Positions 7,462 through 16,302 are shown, numbered from the stretch's first letter. The stretch is DNA of 64,000 nucleotides from Oscillospiraceae bacterium (GCA_021202845.1 JAJQCF010000030.1:1-64000), one strand, 5' to 3'. A program made the numbers and translations. The notes: a model not told the origin generated them from the letters alone.

Positions 7462-8715
7462 TCACTCCTCCGCGCTCTCGGGCTGCTCGGCGGTGTCGGC
7501 GGGTTCGGCGGTGTCGGAGGCATCGGAGGTGCCCGCGCTTTCGGCTGTATCCGTGTCCCCCGCGGTGTCTTCGCTCTCGCTTGAGCCGTAGAAGAAGTCG
7601 TCGCTGCCGGCTACGTAGCCGGAGGTGGAGTACACCGTGGAGCCGTTGAAGTTTATGATGTTGACGTTGGCCGTCGTCACCGGCTCGGAGTAGGGGTTCA
7701 GCAGCTCGTTCACCATTTCCAGCCACTCGTCAACCTGCAAATTGACGTAGCTCTGACCGCCTATGAGCACGCCGCCCGTGGGCGCGGTGGCGAAGGTGAT
7801 GGAGTCGCTGTCGCACTTGAGGAACTGGCGCGCAAAAAAGGCAATGTTCGCGGCGGTCAAGTCAGTGTCGGTGTTCTCCGTAATGGCGGTGATGATGTCG
7901 GTCAGGTTGGGGATATTCTTCAGGTTCAGCATCTGGGAGGCTACGCTCATCAAAAACGCCTGCTGTGTCTCTATGCGCCCCAAGTCGCCGTTGGCGTAGC
8001 CGGAGCCGTTGTTGCCCTCGCGGAAGCGCACGACCTTAATCGCGTCCTCGCCGCTGAGGAGCTGGTAGCCCGCGGAGATGTGGACGTAGAAGTCCTGCGT
8101 GGGGTCGTCGTAGTTCATATCAATCGGCACGTCGAAGTACACGCCGCCCATGATGTCCACAATGTCCACAAAGCAGTCCAAGTCCACAACGGCGTAGCAG
8201 TCCACCTCGAAGCCCAGCAGGTTCGTAATCTGCTTTTTCAGCGCCTCCGCGCCCGTGTCGCTGTACCAGTAGACGGCGTTTATGCGGCGGTTGTTCGACC
8301 AGCCGTTGTTCACCAGAGTGTCGCGCGGTATGCTGACGCAGTTTAATGTGTGCTCCACCGTGTCCATGCGCCCGACGATTATGGTGTCCGTGCTGCCGCT
8401 GGACTGGTCGGTGCCCGCGATGAGGAACGTGTACTGCCCGTTGCTGCGGTCGGTGACAAGCGCGCCGTCAAAGTCGTCGGCATCGTCGGTGTCGTCAGAC
8501 TGCGGCGCTTCGGTCTCGCTCACCGCGGCGGCGGTCGGCGCGGGCGTCGGCGTCACGGTCACGACCTCCGGCGGCTGCTCCCAGAGGGAGTAGACCACGG
8601 CGAGCGCCAGCACTATCGCCACGACTGCGCACAGCACGACCGTGACTATCCTCACCGGCTTTTTCGTCCAAAAGCTCCGCAGCTTTGCCAAAAACGTGTT
8701 TATCCCGTTCCTCAT
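7462..8715 (-). CDS. LytR-CpsA-Psr (LCP) family cell-wall glycopolymer ligase
   Basis: A 417-residue membrane-anchored protein. A short cytosolic N-terminus and one transmembrane segment (about residues 20-44) precede a Thr/Pro/Ala-rich linker. The extracellular LCP domain (about 90-250) carries TFLIAGTD, STDTIIVGRMD and SIPRDTLV. LCP enzymes transfer teichoic acid or other glycopolymers from undecaprenyl phosphate to peptidoglycan. The C-terminal 35-40 residues are an acidic Ser/Asp/Thr/Ala low-complexity tail. Monocistronic, downstream of no obvious partner. The attached polymer is unknown. Confidence 0.9.
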   Translation of the reverse strand: MRNGINTFLAKLRSFWTKKPVRIVTVVLCAVVAIVLALAVVYSLWEQPPEVVTVTPTPAPTAAAVSETEAPQSDDTDDADDFDGALVTDRSNGQYTFLIAGTDQSSGSTDTIIVGRMDTVEHTLNCVSIPRDTLVNNGWSNNRRINAVYWYSDTGAEALKKQITNLLGFEVDCYAVVDLDCFVDIVDIMGGVYFDVPIDMNYDDPTQDFYVHISAGYQLLSGEDAIKVVRFREGNNGSGYANGDLGRIETQQAFLMSVASQMLNLKNIPNLTDIITAITENTDTDLTAANIAFFARQFLKCDSDSITFATAPTGGVLIGGQSYVNLQVDEWLEMVNELLNPYSEPVTTANVNIINFNGSTVYSTSGYVAGSDDFFYGSSESEDTAGDTDTAESAGTSDASDTAEPADTAEQPESAEE

Positions 8716-9015
8716 TCGTTATGCCCCTATCTCTGTAAAGCGCTGCCCGCGCCGTTATTTATAGTTATTTCCGCCGTCCGGCAGACGGCAGCCTTTATTT
8801 TAGCGCAAAATGCCTCATCTTTGAATACCCTGAGTGAAAAATTAAGAAATTTTTAAAAATTTGTCGAGCCTTGCCGCAGATGTGAAAGACGGTTTGATGC
8901 ATATTTTGACAAACACGCATTATTGTCTGCTGGACTAAGGACAATAATTGTGGTACAATAGGCAAAAATAACACTTTGACCCCGCCGCGCGGCGGTGCGG
9001 GTCGGGAATCGCAGG
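8716..9015. other. Intergenic stretch between divergent LCP and cardiolipin synthase genes
   Basis: About 300 bases without a gene. It holds the divergent promoter regions. A plausible plus-strand promoter is TGGACT (8931-8936), 17 bases, TACAAT (8954-8959). No RNA gene or repeat is visible. Confidence 0.4.
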
Positions 9016-9132
9016 TGAAGAGAAACGTCTAATTTACGCCAGAGCTTTGAGGAAAACGAAACCGTCATACGCCTTGTCAAGGGCGGCAAAAAGAATGTAT
9101 TCAGAGTAATTTTCGGGCGCAGCACCATAATA

Positions 9133-10611
9133 GTGCTGCTGCTCGCGCTCCAGATGGGCGGGCTTTTTGCGCTCTCGCTGTATTTGGAAAACTACACGCC
9201 GCTCATCTACGGCGGACAAACGCTCATTGTCATCGTGGCGGAAATATATCTGCTCAACACGCGCCAGAGCCCCACTATGAAGCTGACGTGGTGTATTCTT
9301 GTAGCCGCCGTGCCTATCTTCGGCATTCTACTCTATCTGCTCAACCAGCTCGACCTCGGCCACCGCGCCTCGCGCTACGTGCAGCGCATTGTCATGCGCG
9401 AAACCGTGCGCTATATCCCCGACCAGAGCGCGCTTATGGCCTCGATTGAGCGTGAGGACAAGGCGCTGCACAATTTGGCTGCCTACACCCAGAGCTGCGG
9501 CTGGCCGGTCTACGCGGGCAGCACGGTGAAGTATTTCCCCGACGGCGAAACAAAGCTGGCAGAGCTTATATATCAGCTCAAGCGCGCGGAAAAGTATATA
9601 TTCCTCGAATACTTCATCATCGAGGAGGGCTATATGTGGGGCAGCGTGCTCAAGGTGCTGCTGCGCAAGGCGCGCGCGGGAGTTGACGTGCGCGTTATGT
9701 ACGACGGCACCTGCTCTTTCACCCGCCTGCCGCGCAGCTACCCGCACAAGTTGGAGGAACTGGGCATAAAGTGCAAGGTGTTCGCGCCCATAAGCCCCTT
9801 TGTCTCCACGAGCTACAATAACCGCGACCACCGCAAGATAGTTGTCATAGACGGCGAGACGGCTTTCACCGGCGGCATAAACTTAGCCGACGAGTACGTG
9901 AACCGCAAGCAGCCCTACGGCAAGTGGAAGGACACCGCCGTCATGGTTCAGGGCGACGCGGTGCAGAGCTTTACGCGGATGTTTTTGCAGCTGTGGAACG
10001 CCTCCGAGCGCGAGCGTGTTTACAAGCCCTACCTGCTCCCCTCTCCGCCGGTCAAGGGCGCGGCGGGCTGCGTCATTCCCTACGCGGACAGCCCGCTGGA
10101 CAGCGAGCAGACGGCGGAGCTTGTCTACTTGGACATAATAAACCGCGCGCAGGACTACCTCTATATAATGACGCCGTATTTAATCTTGGACAACGAGCTT
10201 GTCACGGCGCTGGGCTACTGCGCCCGCCGCGGCGTGGACACGCGGATAATCCTGCCGCACATACCCGACAAAAAATACGCTTTCCTGCTCGCCAAAACTC
10301 ACTACCGTGAGCTTATGGACGCGGGGATAAAAATATACGAGTACACACCCGGCTTTGTCCACGCCAAAATGTTCATCTGCGACGACCGCGAGGCTGTTGT
10401 CGGCACGGTGAATCTGGACTACCGCAGCCTCTATCTGCACTTTGAGTGCGGCCTTTATATGAAGGAGGTTCCGGCATTGCAGGATATATGGCAGGACTTT
10501 TCAGACACGATGGACGAAAGCCATCTCGTCACCGTCGCCGACCTCAAGGCGGAAAAGCGCATAAACAAGCTGTTTGCGTGGCTGCTCAAGGTTGTGGCGC
10601 CGCTCATGTGA
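9133..10611 (+). CDS. cls: Cardiolipin synthase (phospholipase D superfamily)
   Basis: A membrane enzyme that condenses two phosphatidylglycerols, or PG with a CDP-lipid, to cardiolipin. Two N-terminal hydrophobic segments are followed by two HKD motifs: HRKIVVID in the middle and HAKMFICD near the C-terminus. The start is uncertain. GTG at 9133 is the first standard codon in frame but has no Shine-Dalgarno site. The same frame is open back to 9019 and reads like the usual N-terminus of the family (RVIFGRSTII just before the first membrane segment). A single extra base near 9026 would connect it to a GTG at 9015. Upstream of a GT2-GtrA pair. Confidence 0.88.
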   Translation: MLLLALQMGGLFALSLYLENYTPLIYGGQTLIVIVAEIYLLNTRQSPTMKLTWCILVAAVPIFGILLYLLNQLDLGHRASRYVQRIVMRETVRYIPDQSALMASIEREDKALHNLAAYTQSCGWPVYAGSTVKYFPDGETKLAELIYQLKRAEKYIFLEYFIIEEGYMWGSVLKVLLRKARAGVDVRVMYDGTCSFTRLPRSYPHKLEELGIKCKVFAPISPFVSTSYNNRDHRKIVVIDGETAFTGGINLADEYVNRKQPYGKWKDTAVMVQGDAVQSFTRMFLQLWNASERERVYKPYLLPSPPVKGAAGCVIPYADSPLDSEQTAELVYLDIINRAQDYLYIMTPYLILDNELVTALGYCARRGVDTRIILPHIPDKKYAFLLAKTHYRELMDAGIKIYEYTPGFVHAKMFICDDREAVVGTVNLDYRSLYLHFECGLYMKEVPALQDIWQDFSDTMDESHLVTVADLKAEKRINKLFAWLLKVVAPLM

Positions 10612-10627
10612 CGGCGGAGGAAATGCA

Positions 10628-11599
10628 ATGGATAACAGAGGAAAAACGCTCTATATAGTTGTGCCCTGCTACAATGAGCAGGAAGTTTTGCCGGAAACGG
10701 CCTCGCGCCTTGCCGCCAAGCTGCGCTCACTGACCGAACGCGGGCTAATCATGGCGCGCAGCCGCATACTTTTCGTGGACGACGGCTCGCGCGACGCGAC
10801 GTGGAACATAATAGCCTCTCTCCACGGCAGCGACAGCATATTCAGCGGCCTTGCGCTCAGCCGCAACCGCGGCCACCAGAACGCGCTGCTGGCGGGGCTG
10901 ATGTACGCCCGCGAGAGAGCGGACATGGTTATCTCTATGGACGCGGACTTGCAGGACGACATAAACGCCGCCGACGAGATGGTGCAAAAATACTTGGACG
11001 GCGCGGACATTGTCTACGGCGTGCGCTCCTCCCGCCGCAGCGACAGCTTTTTCAAACGCACGACGGCGGAGGCGTTCTACCGCTTCCTTGGCGCAATGGG
11101 CGCGGAGACCGTTTTCAACCACGCCGACTACCGCCTGATGTCCCGTCGCGCGCTGGACGCGCTGTCGCAGTTCGAGGAAGTGAACCTGTTCCTGCGCGGC
11201 ATCGTGCCCATGACGGGCTTCACAACCGCCACGGTGGAGTACGAGCGCGGCGAGCGCTTTGCCGGCGAGAGCAAGTACCCGCTGAAAAAAATGCTCTCCT
11301 TCGCCGTGGAGGGCATAACCAGCCTCTCCGTGCGTCCTCTGCGCATGGTGATGGCGCTGGGCTTCGTCGTGTTTTTGGTGTCCGTGGTGATGATAATTTA
11401 CAACATCGTCCGCTGGGCCGCGGGCGCGACGGTCACGGGCTGGGCAAGCCTCTCCTGCTCGCTGTGGCTGCTGGGCGGGCTGCAGCTGCTGGCGCTCGGC
11501 GTGGTCGGCGAGTATATAGGCAAAATATATTTAGAGAGCAAGCACCGCCCGCGCTATATCATAAGCTGCGTACTCGACGAGCGCGGCGGGGAGGACTGA
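10628..11599 (+). CDS. Family 2 glycosyltransferase, GtrB/DPM1-like, with two C-terminal membrane segments
   Basis: A 323-residue enzyme likely to move a sugar from a nucleotide sugar to undecaprenyl phosphate. The GT-A domain shows VVPCYNEQEVLPET near the start, the DDGSRDAT donor site and SMDADLQDD. Two transmembrane helices follow near residues 235-300. The ATG at 10628 follows GGAGGAA. A GtrA-type flippase gene starts five bases after its stop, as is usual for these pairs that decorate cell-wall or surface polymers. Sugar identity cannot be read from the sequence. Confidence 0.9.
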   Translation: MDNRGKTLYIVVPCYNEQEVLPETASRLAAKLRSLTERGLIMARSRILFVDDGSRDATWNIIASLHGSDSIFSGLALSRNRGHQNALLAGLMYARERADMVISMDADLQDDINAADEMVQKYLDGADIVYGVRSSRRSDSFFKRTTAEAFYRFLGAMGAETVFNHADYRLMSRRALDALSQFEEVNLFLRGIVPMTGFTTATVEYERGERFAGESKYPLKKMLSFAVEGITSLSVRPLRMVMALGFVVFLVSVVMIIYNIVRWAAGATVTGWASLSCSLWLLGGLQLLALGVVGEYIGKIYLESKHRPRYIISCVLDERGGED

Positions 11600-11603
11600 G
11601 AGC

Positions 11604-12020
11604 GTGGCGCGCCTTGGTGAGCTTTTGCGCAGGTACAAAGGGGTAGCCGCTTACCTCTTTTTCGGCGTGTGTACCACGCTTGTGAACATCATAGTCTACG
11701 AGCTGTGCTTCGCCGCGCTGGGAGTGCGCAACGTGCCCTCAACGGTCATAGCGTGGCTTGTGTCCGTGGCCTTCGCCTTTGTCACGAACAAGCTCTTGGT
11801 CTTTGAAAGCCGCTCGCTCGCCCCCGCCGTCGTGGCGCGCGAGGCCGCATCGTTTTTCGCCTGCCGCGCAGCCACGGGCGCGCTGGATGTTATTATAATG
11901 TATATTGCCGTGGACGTTTTCGGCGGCAGCGGCCTTGTGTGGAAGATTATCTCCAACGTCATAGTCGTAATCCTCAACTACGCGGCCAGCAAAATTTTTA
12001 TCTTCAAGAAAAGACAGTAA
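11604..12020 (+). CDS. GtrA-family polyprenyl-phosphate sugar flippase
   Basis: A 138-residue protein with four predicted transmembrane helices, matching GtrA in size and pattern (YLFFGVCTTLVNIIVY at the start, AFVTNKLLVFESR in the middle, ASKIFIFKKRQ at the end). GtrA proteins are thought to flip the lipid-linked sugar made by the adjacent GT2 enzyme. The start is GTG at 11604 preceded by GGGGAGGA. Cotranscribed with the glycosyltransferase. Confidence 0.88.
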   Translation: MARLGELLRRYKGVAAYLFFGVCTTLVNIIVYELCFAALGVRNVPSTVIAWLVSVAFAFVTNKLLVFESRSLAPAVVAREAASFFACRAATGALDVIIMYIAVDVFGGSGLVWKIISNVIVVILNYAASKIFIFKKRQ

Positions 12021-12041
12021 GAACAGTGTGGTGAAAAGCTG

Positions 12042-13307
12042 ATGTACAGACCCCTTGCTGACGAAATCCGCCCGCAGAGCCTTGACGAAATGGTCGGGCA
12101 GGAGCATATTTTAGGCGAAAACGGCCTGCTGCGGCGCATTGTGCAAAGCGGGAACATTCCCAACATGATATTTTACGGCCCCTCCGGCACCGGCAAGACG
12201 ACCGCGGCGCGCATAATCGCCAAAAACACGAACCGCACCCTGCGCCGATTGAACGCCACCACCGCGGGCATTGCGGACATCAAGGCCATTATCGACGAGC
12301 TGGGCACGCTCTTGGCGCCCGGCGGCGTGCTGCTGTATCTTGACGAGATTCAGTACTTCAACAAAAAGCAGCAGCAGTCGCTGTTAGAGTTCATCGAGAG
12401 CGGAGAAATAACGCTCATCGCCTCGACGACGGAAAACCCCTACTTCTGCGTGTTCAACGCCATTCTCTCGCGCTCCACGGTTTTCGAGTTCAAGCAGATT
12501 GCGCCCGAGGCGGCGGCGGTGGCCGTGCGCCGCGCCATAGCTTATCTCGGCGAGCGCGACGGCGTCACGCCGGAGCCGGAGCCGGGGGTTATCGAGTATA
12601 TCGCCTCAAGCTGCGGCGGGGACGTGCGCAAGGCCATGAACACCGTGGAGCTGCTGTTTTCCGCGGGAGCGTCGGCTGGCGGCAGCGTTAAGCTGACTCT
12701 GGGCGACGCGCGCGAGCTGTCCCAGCGCTCGGCCATGCGCTACGACCGCGACGGCGACGCCCACTTCGACATTCTCTCCGCGCTGATGAAGTCCCTGCGC
12801 GGGTCCGACCCCGACGCGGCGCTGCACTATCTGGCGCGGCTGCTGGAGGCGGGCGACCTCATTTCGGCCTGCCGCCGCATACTCTGCTCCGCCTGCGAGG
12901 ACATAGCGCTGGCCTACCCGCAGGCCATACCGATAGTCAAGGCCTGCGTGGACTCCGCGCTGCAGCTGGGTATGCCGGAGGCGCGCCTGCCGCTGGCGGA
13001 CGCCGTTATCCTGCTCGCCACCGCGCCCAAGTCCAACTCCGGTGTAATGGCGATAGACGCCGCGCTCAAGGACGTGCGGGCGGGCAAGACCGGCGGCATA
13101 CCGCGCGAGCTGCAAAACGTCCACGCCGACGGCACGGGCTTTGAGCGCGAGCAGGGCTATCTCTACCCCCACAGCTTCCCCAACCACTACGTCCGCCAGC
13201 AGTATCTGCCCGCGGAGCTGACCGGCGCGCGCTACTACGAGTACGGCGACAACAAGACCGAGCAGGCGGCCAAGGCGTACTGGGAGCGCATAAAGGGAGG
13301 CGAGTGA
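12042..13307 (+). CDS. rarA: Replication-associated recombination protein A (RarA/MgsA)
   Basis: A 421-residue AAA+ ATPase acting at stalled replication forks. Walker A GPSGTGKT at residues 46-53 and Walker B LLYLDEIQYF near 95 belong to the clamp-loader-like ATPase domain. A tetramerisation C-terminus carries the family pattern AYPHSFPNHYV-like YLYPHSFPNHY near residue 370. Length is standard. The start ATG is 21 bases after the GtrA stop, and DUF951 follows after one base, a linkage seen in many Clostridia. Confidence 0.95.
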   Translation: MYRPLADEIRPQSLDEMVGQEHILGENGLLRRIVQSGNIPNMIFYGPSGTGKTTAARIIAKNTNRTLRRLNATTAGIADIKAIIDELGTLLAPGGVLLYLDEIQYFNKKQQQSLLEFIESGEITLIASTTENPYFCVFNAILSRSTVFEFKQIAPEAAAVAVRRAIAYLGERDGVTPEPEPGVIEYIASSCGGDVRKAMNTVELLFSAGASAGGSVKLTLGDARELSQRSAMRYDRDGDAHFDILSALMKSLRGSDPDAALHYLARLLEAGDLISACRRILCSACEDIALAYPQAIPIVKACVDSALQLGMPEARLPLADAVILLATAPKSNSGVMAIDAALKDVRAGKTGGIPRELQNVHADGTGFEREQGYLYPHSFPNHYVRQQYLPAELTGARYYEYGDNKTEQAAKAYWERIKGGE

Positions 13308-13308
13308 A

Positions 13309-13509
13309 ATGCCGCTCGATGTGCGCGTGGGCGACGTGCTCACAATGAAAAAGCAGCACCCCTGCGGCTCGGCGCGCTGGCAGGTGCTGCGCACCGGCGC
13401 GGACTTCCGTTTGAAGTGCCAAGGCTGCGGCCGCGAGGTGTTCGGCCCCCGCGCGAAATTTGAGAAAAGCATAAAATCCATCGAGCGCGGCGGCGAAAGG
13501 CTCGTCTGA
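13309..13509 (+). CDS. DUF951 family protein
   Basis: A 66-residue basic protein of the DUF951 family, recognised by its N-terminal VRVGDVLTMKKQHPCGS and the central pair of cysteines in LKCQGCGREV, which suggests a small zinc- or RNA-binding fold. Function is not established. It starts one base after rarA and must be cotranscribed with it. A long hairpin follows. Confidence 0.88.
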   Translation: MPLDVRVGDVLTMKKQHPCGSARWQVLRTGADFRLKCQGCGREVFGPRAKFEKSIKSIERGGERLV

Positions 13510-13536
13510 AATAAAATTATCTTCATATGTATAATC

Positions 13537-13591
13537 ATCCCTCCGTTGGTGCAAAATACCCCATGCAACCCAAAAACACCAACGGAGGGAT
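13537..13591 (+). promoter_or_regulatory. 15-bp perfect hairpin whose 3' arm carries the M23 gene's Shine-Dalgarno site
   Basis: ATCCCTCCGTTGGTG (13537-13551) pairs perfectly with CACCAACGGAGGGAT (13577-13591) across a 25-base loop. The GGAGGG in the 3' arm is the only ribosome site for the ATG at 13597. A TATAAT sits directly before the 5' arm (13530-13535). The run TTTTTA follows, so the same element may terminate the rarA-DUF951 transcript. It would hide the ribosome site in any read-through mRNA. Confidence 0.7.
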
Positions 13592-13596
13592 TTTTA

Positions 13597-14337
13597 ATGG
13601 AAAAGAAGAGCTTCAGCACCAAGCTGGAAGCGTTCTTCGCCGGAAAGGGCTTCTACATAGTCCTTTTCCTGTGCGCCGCTGTAATCGGCGTATCGGCTTG
13701 GGCTATGCTGGCGGAGAACGAAGTTGATAACGGCGACATGAGCCTCAGCGCCGCCGTCGGCGCAGACGATAGCGGCGCGGCGCAGAGCGTGAGCAAGGTG
13801 ACCTACCCCACCGTCACCGAGGGCGCGGCTGTCTCCGACGAGGCGCAGACGTCAGTCCCTGAGCCGGAGCCGCCCGCCATTGAGGAGACAATCATCGAGC
13901 AGACGCCGGTGGTGGACGAGGACACCGCGGCCACGTTCTTCATCTGGCCGGTGAACGGCGAGATTGAAAACGGCTACAGCGTGGACGCGCTCGTGTACAA
14001 CCGCACAATGGCGGACTGGCGCACGCACGACGGCATAGACATCGCCGCCGAGCTGGGCACGCAGGTCATGTCCGCCGCCGACGGCACGGTGGAGAGCGTG
14101 ACGAGCGACAGCCTGTACGGCACCACGGTGGTCATCAGCCACGGCGGCGGACTGCGCAGCAGCTACGCCAACCTCGCGGAAACCCCGACCGTCTCCGTCG
14201 GCGACTACGTCTCCGCGGGTCAGGTAATAGGCTCCGTCGGCGCCACCGCGCTGGGCGAAATAGGCGAAGCCGCCCACCTGCACTTTGCCATGTCGCAGGA
14301 TGGCGAGAGCGTAGACCCCACGAGCTATATGCCGTAA
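13597..14337 (+). CDS. Membrane-anchored M23 (LytM) peptidase, SpoIIQ-like
   Basis: A 246-residue protein with a short cytosolic start, one transmembrane helix (about residues 18-36), an acidic linker, and a C-terminal LytM/M23 domain (about 150-240). The zinc motif HDGID and the second motif HLHF are both present, so the domain looks catalytically complete. This single-pass architecture and size match SpoIIQ of sporulating Clostridia, which forms the channel between mother cell and forespore, but a general cell-wall hydrolase is also possible. The ATG at 13597 follows GGAGGG inside a hairpin arm. A terminator follows. Confidence 0.75.
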   Translation: MEKKSFSTKLEAFFAGKGFYIVLFLCAAVIGVSAWAMLAENEVDNGDMSLSAAVGADDSGAAQSVSKVTYPTVTEGAAVSDEAQTSVPEPEPPAIEETIIEQTPVVDEDTAATFFIWPVNGEIENGYSVDALVYNRTMADWRTHDGIDIAAELGTQVMSAADGTVESVTSDSLYGTTVVISHGGGLRSSYANLAETPTVSVGDYVSAGQVIGSVGATALGEIGEAAHLHFAMSQDGESVDPTSYMP

Positions 14338-14354
14338 AACGCAGCTCATAAATC

Positions 14355-14393
14355 AGAAGCAGCGGCGCCCTGTCCGCTGCTTCTTTTATTTTT
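14355..14393 (+). terminator. Terminator of the M23 peptidase gene
   Basis: AGAAGCAGCGG (14355-14365) pairs with CCGCTGCTTCT (14374-14384), followed by TTTATTTTT. Confidence 0.85.
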
Positions 14394-14433
14394 ACGGCAA
14401 AGAGCTGAGCAGCAGATTTTCCTGCTGTGCCGA

Positions 14434-14462
14434 TTGAAAAACCCGCTTGCCTGCGTTATAAT
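14434..14462 (+). promoter_or_regulatory. Strong promoter in front of the broken methylase gene
   Basis: TTGAAA (14434-14439), 17 bases, TATAAT (14457-14462). It now drives only a gene remnant. Confidence 0.5.
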
Positions 14463-14513
14463 GGATACATATTTTTGCGCCTTGCGGACGGGGGTTTTAT
14501 AGATGACGGACAC

Positions 14514-14642
14514 ACAACGTTTGGAGAGCAGGTACACCTTGACCACACGAGCTTTATCGACGCCTCTATCCCCTCAACGCGCGTGCTCATCGAGCAAAAG
14601 GGGCTGGGCAAGGACTTGAAAAAGCCAATAAAGCAGTCCGAT
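14514..14642 (+). pseudogene. N-terminal remnant of an MmeI-like (type IIL) DNA methylase/nuclease
   Basis: About 43 codons match the N-terminal region of large MmeI-like restriction-methylation proteins, with FGEQVHLDHTSFID and RVLIEQKGLGKDLKKPIKQSD, a conserved nuclease-domain segment containing the IEQK motif. The usual first 40 residues are missing or altered, and similarity stops abruptly after KQSD. The other end of the same kind of protein lies at 17710-18051. Recognition is from memory of the family; a homology search would settle it. Confidence 0.7.
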
Positions 14643-14701
14643 GCTGTATGTTATAAGCGAGGCTTTTCAAACGCCTTATATTACAGCGATGGGCAACTCA
14701 T

Positions 14702-14968
14702 TTGTGGCGGATGAGACAGAATTATCTTAAAGAGCATCGTCCGGCGCTGTATGCTATGTACCTGATACACGGGACGCTATACGAGCATTGCGCCGATGTG
14801 AACGAGCAGGCGCAGCAGCGGCTTGAGATGATGATGAAACAGCTTATAGAGGAATGGGGCATCACAGAGGAGTTGAAAGCCCGTGACCAAATGGGCTGGG
14901 TAAGTCTGATGAATCAGGCGAAGCACTGCGCGGAGGAAACCATTTTGCGGGAGCTAATCTACAACTGA
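14702..14968 (+). pseudogene. Truncated TnpV-like transposon protein
   Basis: The 88-codon frame matches the C-terminal two thirds of TnpV, a small protein of Clostridial mobile elements: RMRQNYLKEHRPALY near the start, EQAQQRLEMMMKQL in the middle and AEETILRELIYN at the end. The normal N-terminus of about 35 residues is absent. The first possible starts are TTG at 14702 or ATG at 14711, neither with a good ribosome site. No recombinase gene is adjacent. Confidence 0.65.
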
Positions 14969-15014
14969 AAATCACACGCGGACACGTCCAGATTTTTTGG
15001 ACGTGTCCTTATAT

Positions 15015-15316
15015 TTACCGATGTTTCTTTTTGGACAGCTTTGAATACGGGCTTGGCTTTCCTCGTTGGCTTTGTTTCGGATTTTTCAGCAGCGTAGATT
15101 TGCCTAAAATCCCGATAAGTGTCACAAGCTCGTCTTTGGTAAGCGCATATGCAAATCGTCCTCGTCGGGAGCGTACTTGTCCCGCACCTCGTCGTTCTCA
15201 TAATTGCCCAGCGCGGCCTTGGATAAGCCGGTTGCAGCCGCGAGCTGTTCCAGCGTCAGCCGCCGCTCTACCCGCAAATCCTTTAATTTTTCAGGTATGG
15301 TAAGTTTTACGTCCAT
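15015..15316 (-). pseudogene. Broken XRE-type helix-turn-helix gene
   Basis: From ATG 15316 the frame gives a helix-turn-helix (LTLEQLAAATGLSKAALGNYEND, residues about 20-43) typical of XRE repressors. After residue 50 it loses similarity and stops at 15122. A second frame, open from 15158 to a stop at 15015, continues with a lysine-rich tail (TKDELVTLIGILG, then KNPKQSQRGKP), as if one frameshift or deletion divided the gene. It lies among other fragments of mobile DNA. Confidence 0.5.
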
Positions 15317-15349
15317 ATTCTCATCCTCGTTGAACGGTGTAGGTTGTTT

Positions 15350-15477
15350 CAATTATATCATGAACTTTGTTCATGATATAATTGGCCATGTGCTGCCTCC
15401 GGCAGCACGGCCTGAAATTTAAGCGCATCGCCGCACGGCGGCGATATGCGCAATAATAACCGCTTTGCGGTTATTAT
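15350..15477. repeat. Four consecutive hairpins, each with a three-base loop
   Basis: Hairpin 1: 16 bp, 15350-15365 with 15369-15384, loop TTT. Hairpin 2: GTGCTGCC (15390-15397) with GGCAGCAC (15401-15408), loop TCC, flanked by GGCC on both sides. Hairpin 3: 12 bp with a two-base AT bulge, 15423-15434 with 15438-15451, loop ACG. Hairpin 4: 11 bp, 15453-15463 with 15467-15477, loop TTT. The stems differ in sequence, so this is a structural rather than a sequence repeat. Confidence 0.8.
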
Positions 15478-15567
15478 ATCACAGCCTTGTCCATAAGCGT
15501 AGATTTTTATGCGATTTTCGGCGGAAATCCGACTTCTTGGATATACGGGAGGAGGCACATTTTTTCG

Positions 15568-16269
15568 CTATGCTTCGCGCAGGGCGTCGGGGTCTTTAAC
15601 AACTCCCGGATACTCAAGTATCCCACCCGGTGTTGCTCCGTTGGCAAAGAACTTAGCCCCGTACTCCTCACAGGCAATAGTCATACCGATGGCATTTTTC
15701 GCTATAGCTATAGGTGAGTAGCCCACCAGCCCGTCAAAGCCCAGTCCCGGAATGTGCAGCACCTCGGAAGGTTTCAGAATGGCCTTTTTGACCTGCGGCG
15801 CATCGTCGCCGCTGAGTGTGTACTCATAATAGAGCCGCCCTTTATTGTCACGGTCAACTGTCATGCGATTGGGCATCAGCGGATACAGAGCCACCACCTC
15901 GCCCTTGCCGTTTCTGATAATCTGAGAATAGGCGTTGCCCCAGAGGAGCAGGTGACACATCTCGGTTTCCCGATACACAAAACTGCTCATTTCAGGGTTC
16001 GGCTCATCGTGGAGCAGCCTGTAAAGAGGATGGTCAAGTGCCTTTTCCTTGCTGCCATCGCCTGTGTATTTATACAGGTGGAGCGGGAGCTGCGCCACCG
16101 CCTCTGACAGCACCCGGACGCAAGCATACACCGCAGCCACCTGCATACTGGAACGCTCGGTCACCAGCTTATTGGACGAGGAGCCGCCGAAGCGGAACAT
16201 CCATGCGCTGCCTGCCGTGCTGTCTTTGGGCTTGTCCCTCGCCTTGAACATACTCGAAATAACACCCAT
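15568..16269 (-). pseudogene. N-terminal half of an HK97-type phage portal protein
   Basis: The 233 codons match the first half of siphovirus/HK97-family portal proteins: VYACVRVLSEAVAQLPLHLY, HLLLWGNAYSQII, and KFFANGATPGGILEYPG near the end. Full proteins have about 400 residues; here the frame runs into unrelated DNA and stops after DPDALREA. The ATG at 16269 follows GGAAGGGGG. The partner terminase fragment lies at 17449-17709, in the usual terminase-then-portal order on this strand. This is a different phage type from the cluster at 41-52 kb. Confidence 0.85.
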
Positions 16270-16302
16270 AAAAAGCCCCCTTCCTTTGAAAAATGAACAT
16301 AA

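Noticed and set aside
15122..15316. Functional XRE repressor
   Set aside because: Only the helix-turn-helix is intact; the rest is frame-shifted and lies among gene fragments.
15350..15477. Integron attC-like or CRISPR-like array
   Set aside because: No integron integrase, no conserved attC ends, and the stems differ in sequence.
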